Source: Micractinium sp. NFX-FRZ
Taxonomy: Eukaryota; Chlorophyta; Trebouxiophyceae; Chlorellales; Chlorellaceae
DNA length: 64,000 nucleotides
Direction of reading: 5' to 3'
Assembly (NCBI GenBank): GCA_029339195.1
Contig: JAPTJF010000267.1
Span: forward strand, 21,553 to 85,552
The position numbers and the translations under genes were made by a program. Numbering within the stretch: position 1 is the stretch's first letter; each line of letters opens with the position of its first letter. Positions 41,440 to 52,400 of this stretch are shown here, piece by piece. The notes under the pieces are model-generated. The model searched no databases and was not told where the DNA came from. It saw nothing but the letters and a program-made list of their open reading frames with translations.

Positions 41440-44400
41440 ATGCGCGTCACTGCGGCGCTATGCCTACTTCAAGTGCTGCTGCTCGCAGATAGGTCAGCGG
41501 CGGTAGCCTCCGACACCCCACGGGAGGCGCTGCAGCTGGCGGCGGCAGGGGGCGTGCCCGACTGCCCCTGCGCCGACCCCGCCCACTGCCGGCCCGTGAC
41601 CGCTGTCCACGAGCGCGAAGTGTTTGGATTCTCTGTGGACCAAAGCACCCCATATGAACGGTGAGGATGGAGAGCACAGCGCAGCACAAGTAGCAGTCAG
41701 CGCAGCCACCGCCCCGCCACTGGCGGCCTCGCCTCACCCCATGCCGCTTGCCGCTGCCCCGCTCTGCTGCCAACAACAAGCTCCCTGTCCCCCTGCCTCA
41801 CCCACCCACGCTGTTATGCATCAGCTTTGACTGGTCCCAGCTGACCACCGTGGCCTGGAACGAGGACCCCCTCCTCGTGTGCGCTGCGCACGCTGCCGGG
41901 GCGCGGGTGGTGCTGGACGGCCGGGGCGCCAACTCCCCGGGGGTGTATGCCAACGCCACAGCACGGCGCGCCTGGCTGGCAGGGCAGCTGAGGCGGGCGC
42001 TGGATGCACATCTGGATGGCATCAACTTTGACCTGGTGCGCTGACTGGTTCAGCTTGTGCTGCGCCGCACAATTTAGGTGTGCCGGGGTGTGTGAGGGGT
42101 AGGGTTTGGGTGGTGTGAGGTAGCGAGCATGACGTGAAGGGGAGCTCCTCAGGGTGCAGAGTGTGACGGTATCCCACCCCTGCAGACGCCCACAGCACCC
42201 CCTCTTGCCACACCACACACACACACACACACACACACACTGCTGGGTGGCCCCCGCAGGAGGACCCGCTGCCACCTGGCGACCCGCTGGCGGCACATTA
42301 CTCTGCGCTTGTGGCCGAGGCCGCCGCCGCCTTCCACGCCGCCATACCCGGCTCACAGGCAGGCAGGCAGGGGCGGGTGGGGGGCGGGCGAGCAGGGGGA
42401 GGGGGAAGGGCAGAGTGTCCTGCCCGCCGCCGCTGCCGCCCCAGTGGCACCTGGCAGCAGCTGGTGGGAAGCGCCTGCCCGCATGGTGCGACAGTGGATT
42501 TGGGCTCTCTCCCTCCCTCCCCTGCCACGCCCTCCACTCCCGGCTTTCACCTTGCCTAATCCTGCATTCCTGTACCTTGTTCCACAACGGGGCGCTCTGC
42601 AGGTGTCGGTGGATGTGCCGTGGTCGCCCCACGGCATTGATGGCAGGAACTATGATTGGCCCAGGCTGGCAGCCGCCGCCGACCTCCTGTTTGTGATGGC
42701 TTACGACCTGCAGTCGCAGGCAAGCCCCCACAGGCCGTGTGCTATTGGGTGGCAACATGTCGTGTTCTGTGGTGTGGTCTGCAGCGAGGGTCAGCTGCTG
42801 TGCATGACATGAAGGCTTTTGACATGCAGCCACTGGTTGACGGTCGCAGGCAAGGCTCCCACCTGGCCCTTCACCTCCCCTCCTCCCCCTCGCCCGGCCA
42901 TGCCTCCCCTGTCCTCCTCAGATTTGAGGGCGCTGCGTGGCGTCAGCCAATTCCCCTCCCGCCCTGGTGCGGCGCGGCCTGCAGCAGTGGCTGGAGCAGG
43001 GGGTGCCCGCCGGCAAGCTGGTGCTGGGCCTGCCCTGGTGAGGCACAACACCATTACTGTGCGTGCATGCACACCTAGCCACCTGCACAACCCAGCCAGC
43101 TCAGCACCACGGGCATTGAACGGCTAGTCGAGTGTAGTCGTCACAGCTTTCACAGCGCTCTTCACAACAGGCACAAACAGCTGGCATGCCCCGGCGCGGC
43201 ATGCTGCGGCACGGCGCCTGCAGAGGGGCCCCTGGGCTGCTCTCTTCGGACGTGGCAGCCCCATTCCCTGCCTGCACGGGCGGCTGCAACAGCTGAGCAC
43301 GGCAGCAGTCTGTCCCAATCATGGCTCCCCCCCACTGACCCCCCACCTAAACCCAATCATGGTCCTGCCCTCCCTCGCCCTGGCCCCCCATTGCAGGTAC
43401 GGCTACCGGTATGCCTGCGCCAACCCGTCCTTCCAGTGCGGCCAGGACTCCCTGTGCGCCCTGCACCCTGTGCCCTTCCGTGGCTGCCCGTGCAGCGATG
43501 CCGCTGGCGTGCAGCTGCCCTTCTCCGACATCTCGCGTGCCATCCGGCGGGGCCTCAGTGGCGGCGGCGGCAACGAAGGCTTGAGCGGCGGCGGCGGCAG
43601 CCGGCGGCAGCAAGGGGTGCTGTCAGCAGTGCCAGGGGCAGGGGCAGGGCTGCCGGATGCGGCTGCCAAGCCAGGCGGCCGCAGAATTGCTGATCCACAG
43701 GGCGAGCTGGTGTGCGAGGCGTCCGCTGTGGATGCCACCCAGGGCAGCCCTTACACACGCTGCCGCTGGGCATCCGACCCGCCAGGCTGGCGCTTCCAGG
43801 TCAGCAGGGGCGGAGTGCGGTAGGCGGGCAGGCTGGCAGGCTGGCAGGGCAGGTTGCACCGGCATGGCAGGCAGGCCAGGCACAGGGCGCTCGCTTCATG
43901 CGTCCCTAACCCCCCAGAGGTCCGCTCTCTCCACCGTCCGCCCTCATCCAACTGACCCCACCCTGCCAGCCCCTGCTGCCTCTCTAGGCCTGGCACGACG
44001 CCGCTGGCTGCCTCCAGCTATCGTGAGATCCCCTTGCTCTACTGCTGTTCCCCCTGCCCTTTCATCTCGCTCTTCTGCTTCACAAATTCTGATTCAGCCC
44101 CAATGACTCACCCCGCGCTGGGCCAAGCTGCCAACGCCCCTGCTGCCTCTCTGTAGGCCGGGCACGACGGCAACGAAGAGCTGAAGTGCCAGCTGAAGTG
44201 CCCCCCCCGGCCCCCGCCCCCCCCCCCAGTAGGTGTGGTTCGACGATGCCGACAGCTTGAAGCGAAAGTGCCAGCTGGCGTCTGAGCTGGGGCTACGGGG
44301 CGTGGGCATGTGGAACTTGGACTGCCTGGACCATCGGTGCACCGAGCATGCTTGCAAGCAGGAGACACAAGCCATGTGGGGCGCGCTGCAAGCGTTCACC

Positions 44401-44466
44401 GGCGGCGGCGACCCGCCAGGGCGGCAGCGGCGGGCGGCGGCGAATGCATCGCTGGCGGCTGCATGA
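41440..44466 (+). CDS. CTBS: di-N-acetylchitobiase-like glycosyl hydrolase (GH18)
   Basis: Cleaves N-acetylglucosamine from the reducing end of chitobiose cores; the animal enzyme is lysosomal. Exons are 41440-41660, 41825-42035, 42260-42358, 42603-42719, about 42935-43037, 43397-43799 and 44233-44466. A signal peptide opens the protein (MRVTAALCLLQVLLLADRSA), so it enters the secretory pathway, then vacuole or outside. The GH18 catalytic motif is DGINFDLED, with the acid/base Glu as the first codon after an intron. Other family landmarks are DVPWSPHGID, DLLFVMAYDLQSQ, KLVLGLPWYGYRY, VPFRGCPCSDAAG, VWFDD and LRGVGMWNLDCLD. The order matches vertebrate chitobiase throughout. A Gly/Ser-rich loop (about 43,555-43,690) is extra. 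Two introns appear to use GC donors. The acceptor near 42,935 is unresolved by a few codons. TGTAA at 44514-44518 is a good poly(A) signal. Confidence 0.93.
42214..42240. repeat. CA dinucleotide repeat
   Basis: About 13 CA units end 19 bases upstream of the acceptor (exon start 42260) that precedes the catalytic Glu codon of the chitobiase. Confidence 0.97.
43958..44205 (+). repeat. intronic copies of the last chitobiase acceptor and exon edge
   Basis: Two related blocks (43958-44000 and 44123-44170) share CCCCTGCTGCCTCTCT..AGGCC.GGCACGACG. The second continues into GAGCTGAAGTGCCAGCTG, resembling the exon sequence AGCTTGAAGCGAAAGTGCCAGCTG near 44257-44279. Confidence 0.65.
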
Positions 44467-46013
44467 CGGCAGCGGCTCTGGCTTGCGCAGCAGCATGTGT
44501 GAGTGTAACTTGACTTATGAGAGACACGATGCAAGGTGTTGAGCCCAGGAATCGAGGGAAGGTCAGACTTTGTCAATCAATCAATCAATTACATTCTGCT
44601 GACGCCCCCTGGGAGGCTGGCTCCAGCTGCCGCCAGAAGCCCGGGGTGGCCATACATTAGCCGGCATTGCACCCACATAACTCGGGGCACAGGGGAGCGG
44701 TGAGTGCGCCAGGCGGAGCGGCGGCCCATGAGCGACCTGCGTCTACAGCGGTGTGACGATGACTGCAGTATGCCCAGTCTGGCATCCTGCAGGCGCTTGT
44801 CGTAACCATGCGGAGACCAGGTGCGCATCTGATTGACTGACCGGGCCTGACCGGGGGTCCAGTCTGTGTGCTCGGCGAGCATGTTGACATCACGGTGCGA
44901 CTGGGAGATTGTAGTGACGCATTTGAAGCAACACTCGTTATGCAACAACACGCCCGAAGAATTGAAGCCGACACGTTTGGCCCTCAGCAAGCCCGGCAGC
45001 TGGGCAGCTCTGAGCGGGTTTGGGTGACGGCGGGTTGCCACTGGCGGCAAGCCACATGTATGGCACGGCCGTCATGTTTGCTGCCTGCAACTGAGAGGCC
45101 GCTGACGTGATTTCTTGTCGGCACTGCAACAGTCTGAGAGGGATCGGGAAGAGCAGGCCTTCAGCATTATGCACCATGGAGCGGCGCTGCTCCTGCCAGT
45201 GCCGGAGCGATCTCAACCGCCGCAGCGCACCATCATTTTGTGTTTCTGTGCCGCGCGACCACACTCAGGCTGCACCCCTGTGCCTTCACCCCAGATGACT
45301 GGTGATACCCAGGAGCTCGGAGTGCACATGCATGCATGGCCAGGCCCTGGTGCAATTTTAAATTTGGGCGGCGCTGTGTGCAATGCGCGGTGCGGACGGC
45401 CAGCTACTGCTCCGCCCGGAGACGGTGCACGGGGAGGAGAAGGCTGTGATAGCTCACCCCTTGGTGCTGCTGTCATGATGCTCGGCTGTGAAACACAAGC
45501 CCGGCGTGGCTGTGCCGCCTTCGCAACCAAACATGTGGCATCACGCCCACCGCTTGAACTGCGGATGGCGCCCAGCAGCACCTGGGGGGCTCGCTCTGCG
45601 CAGGCGCGCGCGGCTCTGGTGCCGATGCTTCACTTCCCCAAAGGATAAAGCTTGGGCACCCCCCAACCACCCGGCAACCCCCGGCGCCATGCAGGGTCAT
45701 GCGGGCCGGAGGCCCACAGGCTGCTCACAGGCTCACGCGCAGTGGCTCGATGTAGTGCAGGCATCTTCAAAACCCGACAGTGGTGCCAGCCAACCAGATC
45801 CGTACTGCAGTTTGGCCCAGCTGCGCCTGTCTGCCTGCCTGCCGCCAGTCAGTCACGCAGGGCGACCGGCTATAAAGGCGCCCATCTTCGGCGCTATCGC
45901 CACCCATTCCTCCCTCCACTCCTTCTGCTCGCCATAGGCAAGGCCCTTGTGCCTCACAGCCCAGGACCTCAGCCCCCGGCGCCCATCACCCCCCCCCACC
46001 CCCAGCCGCCGCC
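44467..46013. other. long intergenic region
   Basis: 3' flank of chitobiase, then 1.3 kb with no supported gene and a TCAA run (about 44576-44590). A TATAAAGG box occurs at 45871-45878. Confidence 0.55.
45871..45878 (+). promoter_or_regulatory. probable TATA box of the secreted beta-barrel gene
   Basis: TATAAAGG lies 143 bases upstream of the ATG at 46014, the best TATA match seen in front of a gene in this window. This suggests a focused, possibly strong promoter. Confidence 0.5.
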
Positions 46014-47760
46014 ATGGCCTTCTCCCACTTCCTGGCTTCGGCCCTCTTCGGCCTGCTGGCCCTCGCGACACATGTGTATGCCGACGGCACTGGCGATGGC
46101 ACTGCATACTCTGGTGAGTGCCGTTGCAGGCAGCCTGCCAACGCCGGCGCCATCCGTCCCGCTGGGGGTGGGCGTAGCGCGCACAAAGTGGCCCCACTGC
46201 ATCCCAGCCCGGTTCCAGAGCTGTTGGGTGCAGACCAGCAGTGCGGTGGGCAGGCAAACCCTGGATGCTGCCCCAGGCTGCGCGTGGGGCCCACTTTTGT
46301 GCGCACCCTCTCGGCCGCCTCCAACCCGGCCCGCCTGACGCCACCCACCTCGTCATTTTTTTATTGAACAACTCTGCAGGCCCCGGCGACAAGGACGCCA
46401 CCGGCTTCAACTCCTGCCAGTTCGGCAAGCTGGACGACCACTGGTGAGTGCCACGCCGGCCTGGGCCGCCCATGCTGTGCCTGATGACGGGCGGGTGCCG
46501 GCCGCTGCGGTACCGTGCGGGCGGGCGCACATGTACACCAACCCACGCATGCACATACTCCTCTGGCCGCTAAGCGCAGAACCAAACGACCCACCAACCC
46601 CTCCTCCCCTCCCTTGCCCCGTACTTTCCATCTGCAGGGAGACCTTCTACGCTGCCCTCCCCTCCGGCTCCTTTGACAAGGGCTCCGACTGCGGCCGCTG
46701 CATCGCCGTCAAGGGCCTGGATGCCGGCGCCTCTGGCAAGTGGATCAAAGCGATGGTTGTCGACGAGTGAGTGACCCCTAATGAGTTCTGCCAACCTTCA
46801 TTCATGTCGCTGCGGAGCCTGTTCTTGCAACTGGCATGTCCTGCAGTTGCGATGCAAGAATCCAAGAACCATCCAAGTTTCAAAGCAGCTTACAATGGAC
46901 TTTGTGTGTAAAAAATCCGTTCTGGCTGCAGGTGCGCGTCGTGCTCAGGCGGCGACGTGGACTTCTCCACGACCGCCCTCCAAGAGATCACCGGTGAGTG
47001 CGGGCGGGAGGCAGACGGTCGGGCGGCAACGTCATGGTCAGTTGGATACGGGGCGGGTGTACGGGGTGCCGGCTGATTGACTGCCAGCAGTGCCGGGGTC
47101 TGGCAGATAAAGGGAGTTGCAGAGGGGCCGGCTTGTGTGTGCCGAGGAGCAGCTGCTGCTGCCCCCCTTGGAGGCCCCCCCGCCGCCCCACACGCGCACC
47201 CCGCCCGCCGTGCCCGCCCAGCTCCCTGCCTTTTTGCCCTACAACACCCCTCCTCACTCATACATCCCCCTCCCCCTCTCCTCCCACCCCGCAGGCTTCT
47301 CCTGGGACCGCAAGCGCATCCAGTGGAAGTGGACCGACTGCGACAGCACCACCGTCTCCTCCGATGAGGAGCAGCCCGCCTCCGACGGCGACGCCTCCCC
47401 CTCCCCCTCCCCGTCCAACGAGGAGGACAAGCCCAAGGAGATCGAGGGTGAGCAGCGGGGGCTGGGCAGGCTGGGCGGGAGGAGGCGGGGCTGTGAGTGG
47501 AGGGGCAGTGATGCCCTGCCCGCTTGCGCAGCGCCGTGTCTTGCCCCGCACAGAGCTCCGCTCACCAACATGCCCCTCCCCTTGCCCCAACGACCTCCTC
47601 ACCTTCTCTCCCTCTTCACCCCCGCGCTCCTGCTGTCCGTCCAGGTGACCTCAACGGCGACGGCAAGCTGTCCAAGAGCGAGAAGCGCAAGCTGCGCAAG
47701 AAGCAGCGGGAGGCGGAGCGCGACAGCAGCAACCGCAAGCTGCTGAGCCTGCGCGCATAA
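46014..47760 (+). CDS. secreted double-psi beta-barrel (expansin-like) protein with EF-hand
   Basis: Exons 46014-46113, 46380-46443, 46638-46766, 46932-46993, 47295-47447 and 47645-47760 join exactly to 207 residues. The signal peptide is MAFSHFLASALFGLLALATHVYA. The mature part is a double-psi beta-barrel as in expansins, barwin and RlpA: GDGTAYSG, TGFNSCQFG, FYAALPSGSF, CGRCIAVKG, VVDECASC, DVDFSTTALQEITG and QWKWTDCD. Such domains bind or loosen wall polysaccharide. The C-terminus differs: a Ser/Pro/Glu linker, then DLNGDGKLSKSE, a perfect EF-hand loop (D1, N3, D5, K7, S9, E12), then a very basic helix (KRKLRKKQREAERD). Only one EF-hand is visible, so calcium binding would need a partner or be dockerin-like. 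The enzymatic Asp of GH45 enzymes is not clear, so I would not call it a cellulase. ATG sits in CGCCATGG. Confidence 0.9.
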
Positions 47761-49277
47761 GCGCCTTGCCTGCACACTGCGTGCGGAGCTGACGCGCCCT
47801 GCGCTGTGCACTCCTTTGCGTCTGCTCCTCTCCCCATTCTGGCCCCTCATTTCATTTCCGCCACCCCGTTCCGTACAATCGCCATCCCCCTTCTGTGCCC
47901 GCTGAGAGTAAAGCTATTCAGTACCTCACCCCTACAAACCCAGGCAGCTCCGCCCCACCCTATAGTCTGCCCGCAGTGACCTCACTCCCCCACCCCACCA
48001 GCATAGTTACAGCGCCCTCCACCCCACCCCCACGGCAAGCGTATCGTGCCGCATTTTTTTTGTCGCACCCCGCCGCCGGCACTGCCATCCCACCCATTCT
48101 TGCCTGCCCTGTGCACTACCCCTGCATTCTTTTCCTTCGCACCCTCTTTCGTGGGGGGCCGCCCCGAAGCGTTGCACCATGCACTCCCACCTCCATGCAC
48201 GCGCGTGCATGTGCACACATCGCCGCCCAAGCCCCCACCCCCCAGCTACTCCTCCTGAATAACAACATATTTTTACCACCTCAGAATAAGGCGCCCCCAG
48301 CGCACTTAAAACGTTTCGAGCGCTCTGCCCCCACGCCCCACGGCCCTCGACCTGATTGCCATGCTGGCACTGATTCCGCCAGAACATGTCCCCCCATATA
48401 CCCCCTACCTACCCCCTTGCCAAGCTTACCTTCACACTCCATCTGGCTGGCTGTAAATGTCACGCAGCTCACTTCACGACCCACCCAGGCTGGCACACTT
48501 GGCGCAGGACGGCCGCAGGGTGCATGGATGTGGCCCGTTTGTGCTGCTGCCTGCAGGTTGTGTGCTGCCTGCATACTGCCCGCTGTCACCCTTCCTGCTG
48601 CTGCACTGCCGTCAGTCCGTGGGCCGCACCCGCCTGCCGCCCCGCCGACGTCTTCTCTGCCCCTTGCCCTGCTTCCCATCCTGCTGTCCTGTGTCTTCCC
48701 GCCTTGTGCTCGTGCCTGGGTGCAATGCCGTATTTATAGGCAAGGGAGGTGTCGGCCAGCGAAGCCAAAGCAAGGGTAAATGGGAGTGGGCTGGCGGGGG
48801 TCAGTGCGTTGTTCTGGCTGTCCGTGTGTGAGCGTGCGCGCAGAGGGATGTCAGGAGCGGGGGAAAGGGGCAGGGCCGGGGGATTGCTGAGGGCACGGAA
48901 AATGGCCACAACAGAGAGGGGTGCAATCAAACGAATAGTGGCGGAGAGGGGGAAAACTGGGGAGGCTCGTTCTCTTGTGGTGAGTGCCAAGGGAAGCAAG
49001 GGGACTGCAGGGCATACAATGCACTGCCAAGCTGGCCGCCGCCCTGCTGGCGACGGCCAAGGTGACAAGAACGAACAGGGTAGCTGGCAGCTGCCATGCA
49101 GCGCAGCCGGGTTCAGGGGCGGCATGCACAGGGGAGCTCAGGAGGCACAGTGCAGCCCGCCAGGGGTGGGCATGCGCACACACCCAGAACCGCATGTGCT
49201 GCAGCTACGCGGGTCACAGGCCGCTGCATAGGCTGGCACTGGCTCCAATTTGGCGGCACTGCATGGCATCACACCAC
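47761..49277. other. long convergent intergenic region
   Basis: 3' flanks of the beta-barrel gene (+) and the ferroportin gene (-). The first 600 bases are pyrimidine-rich. No gene is supported; plus-strand open frames near 48,750-49,230 show no domain. Confidence 0.5.
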
Positions 49278-49430
49278 ACTGCGCTGTGCTGCGCGCGCTA
49301 CGCGGCTGCCGCACACGATGGCGCCGGCGCGGCCACGGCTGCGCGGTGCCACGCTGCGCTGCGCCGTGCTGTGCACGCTATGCTACGTGGCCGCTGCATT
49401 GGCAATGGCGCTGTCCACCGTCGGCTGCGC
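49278..49430 (-). repeat. duplicated 3' end of the ferroportin coding region
   Basis: Two units of about 75 bp, 49278-49352 and 49353-49430, share TGCGCTGTGCTG, CGCTA, GCTACG.GGC.GC and ATGGCGC blocks. The second holds the real stop codon (minus, 49383-49385); the first is a copy beyond it. Confidence 0.7.
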
Positions 49431-52400
49431 CCCCCTGGCCCACGACCGGAACACCAGGTTGGCGGCCAGGATGGCGGCAAAGGAGGCGTAGACGAGCAGC
49501 GGGAAGGAGGCGGGGTCGGCGGAGAGGGCGGCGATGCCCAGCATGAGCAGCTCGGAGAAGCTGCGGGGGGGCAAGATGGCGGGGGGGTGGGGTGCGATGA
49601 TTACGTAATGAGAGGAGCAGCGCTGCCCAGCAGCAGCAGCTCGGAGAAGCTCAAGGCGGGGGGCGGGGCGGGGGTGTGTGGGTGGGATGGAGGTGAGAAG
49701 GTAAGGTGGTGGGAGGGGCAACGCTGCCCTGCATCAGCAGCTCGAGGAAAGGTGCAAGGAAGTGCTATACAGGTATCAGAACTCATGCCTCGAAAACGAA
49801 CATGTAATACTTTAGCACGGCGGGCGGGTGGGAGGAGGTGCGAGGCAGCAGCTGCCTGCACACCGCGCCACCTGGGCCCGCCAGCGAGGCGGACGGCACG
49901 AGCATGCACGCACCGGGCAGCCAGGGTGCAGCGGCAGCAGCAGGCCTCGACACCCGCCCACCTCCCTGACCCCCCCTGGCACAGCGCCACCTGGGCACGC
50001 CAAAGAGGCGCACACAGCGGGCAGCCAGGGCACTGGCAGCAGCAGGCTTCGCCCCCTCCCCACCCCACCTGCACAGCGCCATCTCAGCGCTGGATGCCGA
50101 GGCGATTTCGCGAGGCGCCACTGTCTGCTGGAAGAGCTGGGAGTTGACCATGTCGTAGGACCACACGCCGATGCGGGACATGACCACCAGGGCTGCACGG
50201 GGGTCCGTACATGGGGGCAGGGGCAGGGGGCGGGGAGGGGTTGTGAGAGCGGGACATGACCACCAGGGCTGGGGGGGTGTGAGGGCAGGGGCAGGGCGTT
50301 GTGAGCTGAGCAGGACCACAGGACGATGCGGGACATGACCACCAGGGCTGCACGGGTTTCATGGGCAGGGGCAGGGGCAGGGGGCGGGGAGGGGTTGTGA
50401 GAGCGGGACCCGACCACAAGGCTGCTTTGTCTGCCCATCCAGATTCTCACCCCCAGTCGCGCACCCATTCAAACAGGCTCACACCTGCACTCGCCCACCC
50501 CCACCTGCCCCACCGCCTCCACTCACTCGCAAACGCCAACACCGGCAGCGCCACGCCGCCCAGCACGGGCCAGGCAGATGCGCTGCCCAGCGCCAGGGAG
50601 CCGCTGGGCCCGAGCTCGGGGGGCCCCGACAGGAAGCAGTAGTAGAGCGCGGTCGCGCAGCACAGCAGGGTGGCGTGGATGGCCAGGGCGGCGCCGCCGG
50701 CGCGCAGCAGGCCCAGCGTCTGGATCAGGCGCTTGCCGACGAGCGTGCCGATGAAGCCGCAGGCTGCAGGGGGGGCAGGGCATCAGACAGAGGTATGAGG
50801 GGGGCGTGACGTGTGCAGGCAAAGCAGGCAGCGGCGGGATGAGCGGCGCGCAGGGAGGAGCAGAGGCGTGGAGGCGAGTAAGAGCCGACAGGCCTCAAGA
50901 GACTGCTCCCTCCCTGTCCCACTTGACCCACACGCAGCCCTGGAATGGCCGCTCGCCTGCCTCCCAACATACGCAGGCAATCCAAAGTGCACGCTTCCCC
51001 ACGCCACACACTCACTTGCGCAGCCGCCTCGGAAGATGGCCATCGCGTTGCCGTCAAACCCCCACAGAGTGAGGAAAGCGGTGATGAGGCCGCCAGGGGC
51101 CAGCACGACGTTGAAGAAGAGGAGGACAAAGGTGAGGGAGGAGGGCAGGATGGGCTGCACCGCATGGGAGGCGGGGGGGCACAAGAATGAGTGGCAGGGT
51201 GGCCAGATTGAGCTGCCGCATGCACCAGCGGCTCTGCACGGACAATGCCCCCGCCCGTTTCAACTGCCAGCTGTAACCTGGAAAAAGCTGACCTGGCGGA
51301 AGTAGGCCATCCAGCCATCCATCGAGTGCGCCAGCTGCTGGCGTGCGCGTGTCAGCAGCGGCGCGCGCCGCGCCGCCGCCTCGGCTGCATGCACCTTCCT
51401 GCAGGGGTGAGGCGTGCAGCGCGTGCAGCGGCAGCAGCCCTCAATTGGAGGGTACGGAAGTTGCAGTGGACCGCCCCTTCGACTGCCACCAAATGCCTGC
51501 TGCAGATCCCGGTGCTGCTTCAAGGCGTGCCGCCTGCCACCCAGGCCACACACAGCATACCACCTGCCTCCCACCCACTAACCAGAGCACACACTGCGTG
51601 CCAGTGGCCACCCACAGCGCACACTGCATGGCACAGCACCCCGACCACAGCACAGCACAGCACAGCACACCCACCTCAGCCGCGCGTTCTCCAGGAAGGC
51701 GTGCCAGCTGGGCAGCCGCGCCCACCCCGCGCCCACCTCGCTGCGCCCGTGCAGCATTGCCGAGGGCGCCAGCTGGGCGATGCGTCCAATGAACAGCAGC
51801 TGCAGCGGGCCCGCCACTGCAGCCAGGACTGCGGTGCATGCCATGGAGGCGGGCAGGCCGCCGCGGCTATACACCCAGCCAAACACGATGGCGCCGATGA
51901 GCTCGCACAGCAGGTCGGTGCGGCGCAGGTATGCGTTGCTGCGCGCCAGGGCAGTCACGTTCTGCTTGCCTGCAGCGGCGGCATAGGCAGCAGCACAGCA
52001 AGGTAGGCACATGCAGGTTACAGGCAAGAGCATGAAGTCCAGCATGTGTTGCTTGCCGGCCTGCTCGACTGTTGGCATGGCCTCCACAGCAGCGCAGTGC
52101 ACAGCGGAGCGCACGCGGGGACAGCACCCAAACAACGGCAGCGGCCCAGTGTCGTTGTGCCGCCCCACCCGCCTGCCAGTCTCTCCATTCCCAGCTCCGG
52201 GCTGGTGGCATTCAGCTTCCCAAGCATGGCCAGCCCATTGAGAAGGCGCTCTCACACATTTCTCGCCAGCGCCGCCAGGTCGTCGGCGACCCTCCGCCCA
52301 GCCAGCCCACCAGCGCCTCAGCGCCCGGCTTCCCGAGGGGCCACCCACCAGAAGCCCCCCTCCCCGCGCCCCCGCCCACCTGCCAGCTGCGTCACCCAGT

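Noticed and set aside
44589..45050. Minus-strand open frame between chitobiase and the beta-barrel gene
   Set aside because: No domain or supporting context; it lies in 3' flanking sequence.
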